Origin: Trichodesmium sp002260545
Lineage (GTDB): Bacteria; Cyanobacteriota; Cyanobacteriia; Cyanobacteriales; Microcoleaceae
Length of the DNA stretch: 64,000 nt
Direction of reading: 5' to 3'
Assembly (NCBI RefSeq): GCF_050016015.1
Contig: NZ_JBNHEQ010000181.1
Location: forward strand, 13,062-77,061
Positions 56,576-64,000 of the stretch are shown piece after piece. Each line of letters begins with the position of its first letter. The stretch's first letter is position 1. Made by a program: the position numbers and the translations under genes. The notes under the pieces were generated by a model. It saw only the letters and a list, made by a program, of their open reading frames with translations. It was not told the DNA's origin and made no database searches.

Positions 56576-57118
56576 ATGAACACTTTAGAAAAGTTAAATA
56601 CAACTCTGGAAAATGGAGGAGCTACTACAGAGGAAGCTTTAAAATTTTTTGATGAGTTAGAGTCGGTAAATTTAGAGTTTATGATGGGTAGATGGCAAGG
56701 ATATGAGTTTCCGACAAATCACCCAATGGATGGTTTGTTAGAAGCTAGTGGTTGATATGGAAAAGAATTTGTTGATGCGAAACAAGTTCATCCTTTATTA
56801 TTTTCAGATGGCAATAATAATATATTTAAGGTTTATCCAAGTCCAATTGCAATGAATTTGGGACTTCGTTTTTCAGTTCTCAAAAGTAAGGCCATGAAAC
56901 CTATTTTTCGGCTGATGAACTTGATGTTAAAAACGGAGAAAAGTCAGGCAAGGATGCGTATGATTGAGTATCGTCAAAAGGTTAGTGCAATGATGATTTA
57001 TGATCATTTGCCAATTAACGACATCTTTAGAAAAATAGATGATAATACAGTATTAGGTTTAATGGATTTTAAAGGCGTATCACAACCTTTCTTTTTTGTG
57101 TTGAAGAGAGATATATAA
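56576..57118 (+). pseudogene. GXWXG/DUF4334 protein broken by one TGA
   Basis: From the ATG at 56576 (AAGGAG six bases before) one phase runs to 57118, with a single TGA at 56753-56755. Read through: LESVNLEFMMGRWQGYEFPT, HPMDGLLEASG, stop, YGKEFVDAKQVHPLLF, then LGLMDFKGVSQPFFFVLKR. These are the two halves of the GXWXG plus DUF4334 family; Trp 60 (TGG to TGA) is expected at the stop. It is otherwise intact at 180 residues, so loss is recent or the stop is an error. Function of the family is unknown. Confidence 0.85.
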
Positions 57119-57992
57119 ATAATTAATAATTACTTTTCCTTAAAAGAAGAGAATTAACCAAAATAATTTTTTTTTCTCCTTAACTGGAGAGGCTTTATAC
57201 CTTAATTTTTCGGTAATCTTATGTGAATTGTAAGATTTTATATCAAATCCGGATAATTACTATACCCAAGTCATTGCGACTTGAACGGAGTGGAAGGTTT
57301 GCCGAACATTCGGGAACGGATAGCAATCTCAGGGGTGTCAAGAGATTGCTTCCTATAGTCGCAATGACGACTGTTTGCTCGGACTCTATATTAGTGCTAA
57401 TTAGGAGTCAGGAGTCAGAATATAAAAGGATTTTAGTTCATATTAAATGTTCTTAAATTCTCTCAAAATTATTCCTGATAGCTATATATAGCTAAATTCA
57501 GAAATCAGAAGTTATTTGATTTTAGTTAAAAGCTTCTTCAATAATGAATAATTAATTATTACTTTTCCTTAAAAGAAGAGGATTAAGCAAAATAATTTTT
57601 TTTCTCCATGAATGGAGAGGCTTTAGACCTTAATTATTCAGTAAAAAATTAAGTATAAGCCAAAATGTGTTTGGCAAAATGTGTAAAATCATCTTCAGTA
57701 AAACATTTATAAAAAAACAATAGTTCTCATACCAAGCGAGAAAAAAGAATGCTAGACTTAAGTGAAACTTCAATTATCCAGTAATTAACATAGGCATAAT
57801 AACCTTTTTGATAATTATTAGTTAGTTAGCGTTAATTATTCTTATGTTGAGTTCTCCCCTACTCCCCTACTCCCCTACTCCCCTACTCCCCTGCTCTCCT
57901 ACTCCTAGACTCAAGAAAATTTAGAAAAGTTTTTTATCAATAGTCTAAAGATTTAGAGACAAAATCCATACTCATACTAATCCCCAAAAATA
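57119..57992. repeat. Gap made largely of three dispersed elements
   Basis: Two copies of an AT-rich element (57120-57220 and 57546-57650: TTACTTTTCCTTAAAAGAAG, then TGGAGAGGCTTTA and CCTTAATT) flank a TATAGAATCCGG-family element at 57241-57392 whose ends are diverged (TATCAAATCCGG and CTCGGACTCTATA). At 57853-57905 lies a CCCCTACTC minisatellite. No gene is seen. Confidence 0.75.
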
Positions 57993-58760
57993 ATGCCATT
58001 TATTTTACCTGAATTAATCGGCTTAATTGGATTTATAACTATATGGCAGTTAGTAGCAATCCAGTATAGTTCAATTATTTTACCTTCTCCTCTAGAAACT
58101 TTAGTAGCTTTGCAAAGTTTAGCAACTACAAATCAATTAACTATGGCTGTTTTAACTACTAGCTTTGATGCCATTAGTGGTTTTACAATAGCCACAGTTA
58201 TTGGCAGTATTTTAGGAATAATAGCTGGTATAAAGCCTTTTATTAGTCGAGCTATTAGACCTCTAATTACTGCTTTACAAGGAGTACCACCTATTGCTTG
58301 GATTGTAATTGCATTACTTTGGTTTGGTACTGGTAATTCGACGGCAATATTTACTGTTACTGTGGCTATTTTACCAATTATATTTATTGGTGCTGTGGAA
58401 GGTGTAAGAAATATTAATTCACAGCTTTTAGAAATGGCTAATGTTTTGAAAATGCCGGTAAAAATTTTATTAGTAGACTTATATTATCCACATTTATTAT
58501 CCAGTTTATTTCCTTCTATTGCATCAGGATTAGGATTAGCTTGGCGAGTGGCAATAATGTCAGAATTATTATCATCTGAAACTGGTATTGGTGCAGAAAT
58601 GAATATTGCTAGAATTAATCTGGATACGGCGGAAGTTATGGCGTGGGTTCTTGTAGCGGTGGTATTGATTTTAATATCTGAATATTTAGTTATTCGTCCT
58701 ATTCGTAGGTTATTAACACCTTGGAATAGGGAGTGGGGGAGCAGGGGAGTAGGGGAGTAG
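57993..58760 (+). CDS. ABC transporter permease, NitT/TauT (SsuC-like) type
   Basis: A 255-residue permease with six membrane segments and the EAA-type loop (EMANVLKMPVKILLVDLYYP). ALQGVPPIAWIVIALLWFGTG is the family hallmark near the first third. It should pair with the ATPase at 59148 and the binding protein at 60215 to import a small anion or an organic molecule of unknown identity. The last residues (REWGSRGVGE) and stop are read from a GGGAGTAGG minisatellite, so the natural C-terminus has been replaced. About 390 bases of repeats separate it from the ATPase gene. Confidence 0.88.
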   Translation: MPFILPELIGLIGFITIWQLVAIQYSSIILPSPLETLVALQSLATTNQLTMAVLTTSFDAISGFTIATVIGSILGIIAGIKPFISRAIRPLITALQGVPPIAWIVIALLWFGTGNSTAIFTVTVAILPIIFIGAVEGVRNINSQLLEMANVLKMPVKILLVDLYYPHLLSSLFPSIASGLGLAWRVAIMSELLSSETGIGAEMNIARINLDTAEVMAWVLVAVVLILISEYLVIRPIRRLLTPWNREWGSRGVGE

Positions 58761-59147
58761 GGGAGTGGGAGAGCAGAGGAGTAGGGGAGTAGGGGAGTAG
58801 GGGAGTCAGGCGTAAGTTTTTAACAAAGGGGTGAGCGATAGAACTCCGTTCCGCCGACGAGATAAAACTACGTTTCGCTTCGCGATTGTTTTTATTCAGT
58901 ATAAAGCTTCAAAAAAATATGTTTTTTTATACAATAAATAGCTAATTTCTCCTCCAACACTTCCCACACTTCCCACACTTCCCACACTCCCCGCACTCTC
59001 TCTACTATTGCTATGCACCATCACCAATGTTCCTACTCCCTACTCTCAAGAGTTTGACAGAATGTCTTTTGACAGGATTAGTAGCCTCATTTAATATGAT
59101 TGCTCATTCAGTAAGAAAAACAAAATTTTTTTTTACTAGCAGCAAAT
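58725..59147. repeat. Minisatellites between permease and ATPase genes
   Basis: GGGAGTAGG tandem at about 58727-58807 overlaps the permease end; a CACTTCCCA tandem is at 58957-59000; CTACTCCC near 59030. No gene is seen in the rest. Confidence 0.8.
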
Positions 59148-59903
59148 ATGCTAATTTTAGAAGACATTCATCACAAATACAAAAACCATGTTGTACTTAA
59201 TAATATTAATACTCATGTCAAACCAGGACAAATATTGTGTTTAACAGGACCTTCTGGGTGTGGAAAAACTACTCTTTTACAAATAATAGCAAGGTTAATT
59301 AACCCAACTTCAGGTAAGGTAAAAAATCAATTTTCACAGACAGGTTATGTTTTTCAAGAACCAAGATTACTTCCTTGGTGTACTACTTTAGAAAATATTG
59401 CTTTTGGCTTAAAAGCTAAAAGAATAGGAAAAAACCAACGGCAAAAAATAGCTTTCGCTCTCGCACAACAATTAGGTATTGACCAAGCATTTAACCAATA
59501 TCCACATCAATTAAGTGGGGGAATGCAGCAGCGAGTTGCTTTAGGAAGAGCATTAGCAGTGGAACCAAATTTACTTTTGTTGGATGAACCTTTTAGTGCT
59601 TTAGATATTGGTAGAAGACGTGACTTGCAGGGATTATTGTTAAAGTTATTGAGCGATCGAAATATGGCAGCTATTTTAGTTTCCCATGATTTAGCGGAGG
59701 CTGTTTTAGTGGCAGATAAATTGATTGTTTTGTCGCCTTCTCCCAGTAAAATTGTCTATGAATGGCAACCCGATATACCTCCAATAAAAAGAAATGAAGC
59801 TTATATTTACAAAACACTTTCTCAACTTTTGATGATTCCAGAAATAGCTACTTGTTTTCGGTTATCAACACAAAAGTTAGAAAAGAGAGAGTGGGTTCAA
59901 TAA
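59148..59903 (+). CDS. ABC transporter ATPase, NitT/TauT (SsuB-like) type
   Basis: A 251-residue ATPase: Walker A GPSGCGKTT, Q-loop YVFQEPRLLPW (the RLLPW form typical of the nitrate/sulfonate/taurine group), signature LSGGMQQRVALGRALA, Walker B LLLLDEPFSALD and switch His in ILVSHDLAEA. All motifs intact. It energises the permease at 57993-58760. The gap to the permease has no terminator-like stem besides repeats, so they may still be one transcript. Confidence 0.93.
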   Translation: MLILEDIHHKYKNHVVLNNINTHVKPGQILCLTGPSGCGKTTLLQIIARLINPTSGKVKNQFSQTGYVFQEPRLLPWCTTLENIAFGLKAKRIGKNQRQKIAFALAQQLGIDQAFNQYPHQLSGGMQQRVALGRALAVEPNLLLLDEPFSALDIGRRRDLQGLLLKLLSDRNMAAILVSHDLAEAVLVADKLIVLSPSPSKIVYEWQPDIPPIKRNEAYIYKTLSQLLMIPEIATCFRLSTQKLEKREWVQ

Positions 59904-60034
59904 TTGATAATTGATAATTGATAATTGATAATTACCTCAAGGAAAAGCGTAACGATGTTGAATGTAAGAAAATATGCTAGCACTTTTTTTCTCTTGAAAT
60001 AGAAGGTTTGATACCTTAATTTTTGGGTTATTAG
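59901..60034 (+). repeat. Dispersed AT-rich element (ATCCTAGCAC family)
   Basis: TTGATAAT tandem, ATTACCTCAAGG, AATATGCTAGCACTTTTTTT, AGAAGGTTTGATACCTTAAT. It starts at the ATPase stop codon, whose last sense codons adjoin the TTGATAAT tract. Confidence 0.65.
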
Positions 60035-60214
60035 TTAGTAAGTAGCATAATTTTTTGTATTTCATCTTAATTATTAGTCAAATAAAAATGGAAAAATTTA
60101 TTATAAAAATCATGCTCAATCAAAACTATTATTAATTATCAAAACTGATAACTGATAATTAAAATTGCTATTCAGTACAGAAGTTTTCAACAACTAATTT
60201 ATTTTGTCTGAAAA

Positions 60215-61231
60215 ATGATAGATAAAAATCGCCGTCAATTTTTACAATTAATATTAGCCACAACTGGTTTAACATTTACTACTCATTTCCCAACAGCTAA
60301 AGCAGCAAAAATTATTGCTCAATCTGAAAAAAAATTGCCAAGTTTAGCTCTTGGTGGGTCTCCAATTATAATTACAATTCTACTCGCCTATTTAGCAGAA
60401 CAAAGTCAGATTAAAAACTTAGTAGAAACAGTCGATTTCCGTATATGGAAAACTCACGACCAACTTCGAGCAGATGCTGTTTCAGGAAAACTACAAGTAT
60501 CAGCAACTCCCACATCTCTTGCAGCAAATTTATATCAAAAACAAGTTCCCATTAAATTACTAAATGTCTTAGTTTGGGGAGTTTTAAATATTTGGTCTGC
60601 CCAGAATATCCGCAGTTTTGATGATTTAAGAAATAAAACATTACTAATAGCTTTCCGAGGCGGTTTACCTTCTCAATTATTCTTTTATTTAGCCAAAGAA
60701 AACGGATTAAACCCAGAGAAAGATTTAAAAATTCAATACACAACAGACTTTGCTCAAGCAGTGCAATTATTATTAGCAGGTCGTGGCGATGCTGCACTTT
60801 TAGCCGAACCTGCTGGTACGGGTGCTGAACTTCGCGGTAAACAACAAGGATTAGATATAAAATTGGCGATTAATTTACAACAAGAATGGGGAAAAGTAAC
60901 AGGTAGACCCCCTCGTTTTCCCCAAGCAGGAACTTTAGGTTTAACTTCTATAATTAATCAATATCCTGATGTAATTGAAGCTGTACAAAATGGGTTAGTT
61001 GAAGCAGTGAATTGGGCAAAACAAAATCCTGATAATGCTGCTGCATTAGGAGCAAAATATCTAGGTTTAAAAGTACCTGTAATTAAAAAATCTCTGGGAT
61101 ATACCCCACTAGAAATGGTAAGTGCTAAAGATGCAAAAGAAGACTTAGAGTTTTGGTATTCTCGTTTATTGGAGCAAAACCCTAAACTTTTTGGTGGTAA
61201 TTTGCCTAATTCAGGATTTTATTATGGATGA
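60215..61231 (+). CDS. ABC transporter substrate-binding protein, NitT/TauT type
   Basis: A 338-residue periplasmic binding protein with a twin-arginine-like signal (KNRRQFLQLILATTG, residues 4-18). The mature part starts SLALGGSPIIITILLAYLAE and has VSGKLQVSATPTSLAANLY, DDLRNKTLLIAFRGG, QAVQLLLAGRGDAALLAEPA, as in SsuA/NMT1-like proteins that bind anions, sulfonates or pyrimidines. A general Tat-type signal is unusual for this family and may point to folding before export. It follows its ATPase by 310 bases of repeats and precedes a porin by 215. Confidence 0.9.
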   Translation: MIDKNRRQFLQLILATTGLTFTTHFPTAKAAKIIAQSEKKLPSLALGGSPIIITILLAYLAEQSQIKNLVETVDFRIWKTHDQLRADAVSGKLQVSATPTSLAANLYQKQVPIKLLNVLVWGVLNIWSAQNIRSFDDLRNKTLLIAFRGGLPSQLFFYLAKENGLNPEKDLKIQYTTDFAQAVQLLLAGRGDAALLAEPAGTGAELRGKQQGLDIKLAINLQQEWGKVTGRPPRFPQAGTLGLTSIINQYPDVIEAVQNGLVEAVNWAKQNPDNAAALGAKYLGLKVPVIKKSLGYTPLEMVSAKDAKEDLEFWYSRLLEQNPKLFGGNLPNSGFYYG

Positions 61232-61446
61232 AAAATAATTGATAATTGATAATTGATAATTGATAATGAAAACTATCTCTAATTATCAATTTTTAATTGG
61301 TAACATAGGCATCTTGCCTGTCATCATTTTCCCCGATTATATCTGAAATTTTCTGTATTTTTAGATAACATAGAATCCAGTTCAACAGTCGTCATCGCAA
61401 CCCTCAATATACAAAATTTTCCTACTCCTTAATTTCCTAAAAAAAT
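61232..61446. repeat. TTGATAAT tandem and partial element before porin copy 3
   Basis: Four AATTGATA units at 61236-61270, and at 61369-61400 a fragment ATAGAATCCAGTTCAACAGT matching the right end of the TATAGAATCCGG family in inverse orientation. The porin has no SD-like sequence. Confidence 0.6.
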
Positions 61447-63120
61447 ATGTCAAAAATTCGTCTAAATTGTTTTTTATTTGTATTAATTAAACTTTTAATT
61501 ATCTCTACAGTTGCTGAGGCAAATGAAATTAAATATACACAACTAAATTCTCAAGTAAAAACTGGAGAAAAAGATAATTCAAAATCAGATATAACTCCCG
61601 TTGCGGAAGATGCAATTATTGTTCAACCCCATCAACTTGAGCAAAAATTAGACTCAATGGAACAAGTTACTTCTGTATCTCAATTATCCGATGTTCAACC
61701 TACAGATTGGGCATTTCAAGCATTACAATCTTTAGTAGAACGTTACGGTTGTATTGTTGGTTATCCCGATGGTAGTTATCGTGGTCATCGTGCTATGACT
61801 CGCTACGAATTTGCAGCAGGTTTAAATGCTTGTTTAGACAGAATTACTGAATTAATTGCTGCTGCTACAGCAGACTTAGTAACTAAAGATGATTTAGCAG
61901 TTTTACAACGTTTACAAGAAGATTTTGCTGTCGAACTTGCAGAAATTAAAGGTAGAATAGATGCTCTAGAAGCACGGACTACCGAACTAGAAGCAAATCA
62001 ATTTTCAACAACAACTAAATTATTTGGAGAAGTTGTATTTGCTCTTAGTAATGCTTTCGGAGATGAAAAAGCTGGCGGTGGAAGTTTAGAAGATAATACA
62101 GTTTTAAATAATCGAGTAGGTTTAAGTTTTCATACTAGCTTTACAGGCCGAGATTTCTTCAAAACTCGTTTAGATGCTCTAGATACAGTTGCTTATGGAG
62201 TGCCAATAACTGGAACAAATATGACTCGTTTAGCTTATCAAAGAAATACTAATAATACCTTTGATGTTGGTAAATTATTCTATCGTTTTCCAGTTGCCAA
62301 TAAATTTAGAATTCATATTGATGGTATAGGTGGTAGATTTAATCAGAATGTTTCTGATAACTTCAACAGACTATTTGCTAGTCGAATATCAGGAGCAATT
62401 TCTAATTTTGGACGCTTCAATCCTATATATGCCCAAGGGTCGCGGGGTGCTGGAATAACTGCCGTTTATAATATTAATAAATCCTTCACTTTATCTTTAG
62501 GATATTTAGGCAGAGACCCAGAAAATCCTCGCGAGGGAAATGGATTTTTTAATGGTAGTAATGCAGCTTTAGCACAACTAGATATTCGACCAAGCGATCG
62601 CCTCCGTTTTGGCCTTACTTATGTGCGTTCTTACTATCCTAAAAATAAATTATTTGTCTCAGCAGCAACAGGTAGTAGAAGAGCAAATGCACCTTTTGGT
62701 CGTTTAGTTCCCACTTCCGCCGATCATTTAGGTTTTCAAGCAAGTTGGCGTGCTTTTGATAAATTGACAATTTCTGGTTGGACTGGATTAAGTTTTGCTC
62801 ATGCCGAAGAATCTGTTGGTATTGTGGAAGAAGGAGACGAAGCAACTATTGTAAATTGGGCGGTGACATTCGGGTTTACTGACTTAGGAAAAGAGGGTAG
62901 TTTGCTTGGTTTAGTAATAGGAAGTCCGCCTAAAGTAACTGATAATGATAATGCTCCACAAGACAATGATACTGCTTGGCATTTAGAAGGTTTTTATCGT
63001 TATCAAGTTAATGATAATATTTCCATTAATCCTGGAGTTTTAGTAGTTATTAATCCCGAACATGAAGAGGAAAATGAAACTATTGCTATAGGAATTGTGC
63101 GGATGATTTTTCTATTTTAG
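61447..63120 (+). CDS. SLH-domain outer-membrane porin, copy 3
   Basis: A 557-residue paralogue of the porins at 6012 and 8844. Signal peptide about 1-24, linker, SLH domain with the same Cys pair (YGCIVGYPDGSYRGHRAMTR; NACLDR), coiled coil, barrel ending in Phe (RMIFLF). It is more diverged in the barrel than the other two are from each other and lacks their GTGTGAGGA ribosome site; its leader reads TCCTTAATTTCCT. Position right after an ABC importer suggests it serves that uptake route. Confidence 0.92.
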   Translation: MSKIRLNCFLFVLIKLLIISTVAEANEIKYTQLNSQVKTGEKDNSKSDITPVAEDAIIVQPHQLEQKLDSMEQVTSVSQLSDVQPTDWAFQALQSLVERYGCIVGYPDGSYRGHRAMTRYEFAAGLNACLDRITELIAAATADLVTKDDLAVLQRLQEDFAVELAEIKGRIDALEARTTELEANQFSTTTKLFGEVVFALSNAFGDEKAGGGSLEDNTVLNNRVGLSFHTSFTGRDFFKTRLDALDTVAYGVPITGTNMTRLAYQRNTNNTFDVGKLFYRFPVANKFRIHIDGIGGRFNQNVSDNFNRLFASRISGAISNFGRFNPIYAQGSRGAGITAVYNINKSFTLSLGYLGRDPENPREGNGFFNGSNAALAQLDIRPSDRLRFGLTYVRSYYPKNKLFVSAATGSRRANAPFGRLVPTSADHLGFQASWRAFDKLTISGWTGLSFAHAEESVGIVEEGDEATIVNWAVTFGFTDLGKEGSLLGLVIGSPPKVTDNDNAPQDNDTAWHLEGFYRYQVNDNISINPGVLVVINPEHEEENETIAIGIVRMIFLF

Positions 63121-63295
63121 TAGGACTTACAAAGAAGTCTGGTTTTTAGGATAAATTATTAAATTTGGTAAGGGTTTGGAGACCAAACCCCTACGATATT
63201 GGATTTTACCGATACTACCAAATTTGATATTATTTTCTGGTCATTAAAAACTACCTCTAAAAAATCTATCAAATACGGTTTTAGGTTACAGCTAT
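63121..63295. repeat. GGGTTTGG/CCAAACCC hairpin after porin copy 3
   Basis: AGGGTTTGG and CCAAACCCCT face each other at about 63170-63193, 50 bases past the stop, between two convergent genes; a possible shared terminator. Confidence 0.5.
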
Positions 63296-64000
63296 TTAAC
63301 GGTAGAAATTGCTGATTCTATTTACCATATTATTCCTGATAAATAAAACTGCTACATCCCAATAGCGATCGTCTGCATCTTTAATATCGCACTTGATTTT
63401 CCATTCTCCATCATCTACAACAGGCATGATCGTTAATGCTGTTGCTTTGTGTTTCTGCTGTGCTCCGCAATTAAATCCGGCAATAACTGCAGTCCATTCT
63501 GACGCTGGATATCCAGTTTTAATTGTGGGATTACCATTTACTTGATAAATCTGATATTCCATGGGTTTTTGAGTTGTGTCAGTTGGTTCAGTAGTTGATG
63601 ATGTGTCTGTTGCATCCGCACCAGTAGTTGATGCGGTTTCTGTTGTCTCAGTAGTTGGAGTAGCATCACCTGCACCAGTAGTTGATGTAGTTTCTGTTGT
63701 CTCAGTCGTTGGAGTAGCATCACCTGCACCAGTAGTTGATGTAGTTTCTGTTGTCTCAGTAGTTGGAGTAGCATCACCTGCACCAGTAGTTGATGTAGTT
63801 TCTGTTGCATCAGTGGTTGGAGTTGCATCACCTGCATCAGTAGTTGATGCGGTTTCTGTTGCATCAGTGGTTGGAGTTGCATCACCTGCATCAGTAGTTG
63901 ATGCGGTTTCTGTTGCATCAGTGGTTGGAGTTGCATCACCTGCATCAGTAGTTGATGTGGTGTCTGTTGCATCAGTGGTTGGAGTTGCATCATCCGCACC
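63296..64000 (-). CDS. Repeat-linker protein with unknown C-terminal domain (5' end cut)
   Basis: The correct frame is open from the window edge to 63296 (234 residues seen). About 140 residues are seven tandem 18-residue units of the form GDATPTTDATETASTTDA, then TDTTQKP and a C-terminal domain of about 90 residues: YQIYQVNGNPTIKTGYPASEW, FNCGAQQKHKATALTI, EWKIKCDIKDADDRYWDVAV. The latter looks like a small beta domain with two Cys; I do not recognise it. The Thr/Ser/Ala/Asp composition is that of an extracellular stalk. Another long frame over the repeat, rich in Gln and Met, is an artefact of the 54-base period. Confidence 0.75.
   Translation of the reverse strand, partial: GADDATPTTDATDTTSTTDAGDATPTTDATETASTTDAGDATPTTDATETASTTDAGDATPTTDATETTSTTGAGDATPTTETTETTSTTGAGDATPTTETTETTSTTGAGDATPTTETTETASTTGADATDTSSTTEPTDTTQKPMEYQIYQVNGNPTIKTGYPASEWTAVIAGFNCGAQQKHKATALTIMPVVDDGEWKIKCDIKDADDRYWDVAVLFIRNNMVNRISNFYR
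63619..63998 (-). repeat. 54-base tandem repeat, about seven units
   Basis: Unit (plus strand) starts TCACCTGCACCAGTAGTTGA. Two subtypes: GAC/ACC-rich units with TETTETTSTTGA in the lower half and TDATETASTTDA in the upper half. Units are 54 bases throughout, so copy-number change keeps the frame. Confidence 0.9.

Noticed and set aside
56576..57118. TGA read as Trp (altered code)
   Set aside because: TGA is used as a normal stop by other genes here, and one other internal TGA (54511) falls at an expected Arg, so plain nonsense mutation is simpler.
63538..63999. Long Gln/Met/Leu-rich minus-strand frame over the 54-base repeat
   Set aside because: It is one of several frames kept open by a repeat whose length is a multiple of three; the Thr/Asp frame continues into a normal domain and is the real one.

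Overview
The window looks like chromosomal DNA of a filamentous, non-heterocystous cyanobacterium of the Trichodesmium/Okeania/Moorea type. The cyanobacterial assignment rests on chlophyll and bilin genes (chlM, pcyA), three SLH-domain outer-membrane porins, a WD40 Ser/Thr kinase, and many HIP1 octamers (GCGATCGC). The narrower placement is inference from low GC, low gene density (intact genes cover about 62% of the bases, about 70% with broken genes), and very many dispersed palindromes and simple-sequence tracts.

Layout. 1-5.5 kb: a glutamate-receptor-type K+ channel (cut by the window edge), chlM, a DUF423 membrane protein and a kinase-WD40 protein. 5.9-10.6 kb: two paralogous porins on the minus strand, each with a GTGTGAGGA Shine-Dalgarno that matches the known target of the cyanobacterial sRNA Yfr1. 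11.6-18.9 kb: a PhoX-type phosphatase, a MarC-family protein, a GIY-YIG protein, and ribBA divergent from a BluB-like flavin destructase. 18.9-21.1 kb: a ScaI-like type II restriction-modification (C-R-M) locus, with both enzyme genes broken by in-frame TAA codons, between two direct copies of a ~97-bp repeat. 21.2-24.3 kb: sbcC. 25.7-34.1 kb: a sensory region with two full kinases, followed by a decayed PhnD-like binding protein, a broken kinase and a receiver-kinase without its ATPase domain. 34.3-35.35 kb: a gene-free stretch holding two diverged copies of a structured repeat with base-paired arms kept between copies. 35.9-43.9 kb: pcyA, a devA-like ABC remnant, a membrane-anchored unknown, dnaX, and a multicopper oxidase followed by an exported helical protein. 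44.3-56 kb: an ABC exporter, a cation/proton antiporter, small envelope or stress-type proteins, a methylglyoxal-synthase/lipid-kinase fusion, an aminotransferase remnant and a serine hydrolase. 56.5-64 kb: a GXWXG/DUF4334 pseudogene, an ABC importer (permease, ATPase, binding protein) followed by a third porin, and the 3' part of a gene with 18-residue tandem repeats.

Themes. (1) Repeats and gene decay: at least seven genes are broken by nonsense codons, frameshifts, truncation or repeat insertion, and three genes end inside a GGGAGTAG-type minisatellite. (2) Envelope transport: three porins, a NitT/TauT-type importer, and an oxidase with a possible metal role. (3) Nothing here is a complete, unmistakably new multi-gene system. 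The best candidates for something undescribed are the structured non-coding repeat locus at 34.3-35.35 kb, the direct-repeat-bracketed dead RM locus, and the BluB-like protein that lacks the usual Asp next to ribBA. Coordinates were read by eye; positions of repeat borders are good to a few bases only.
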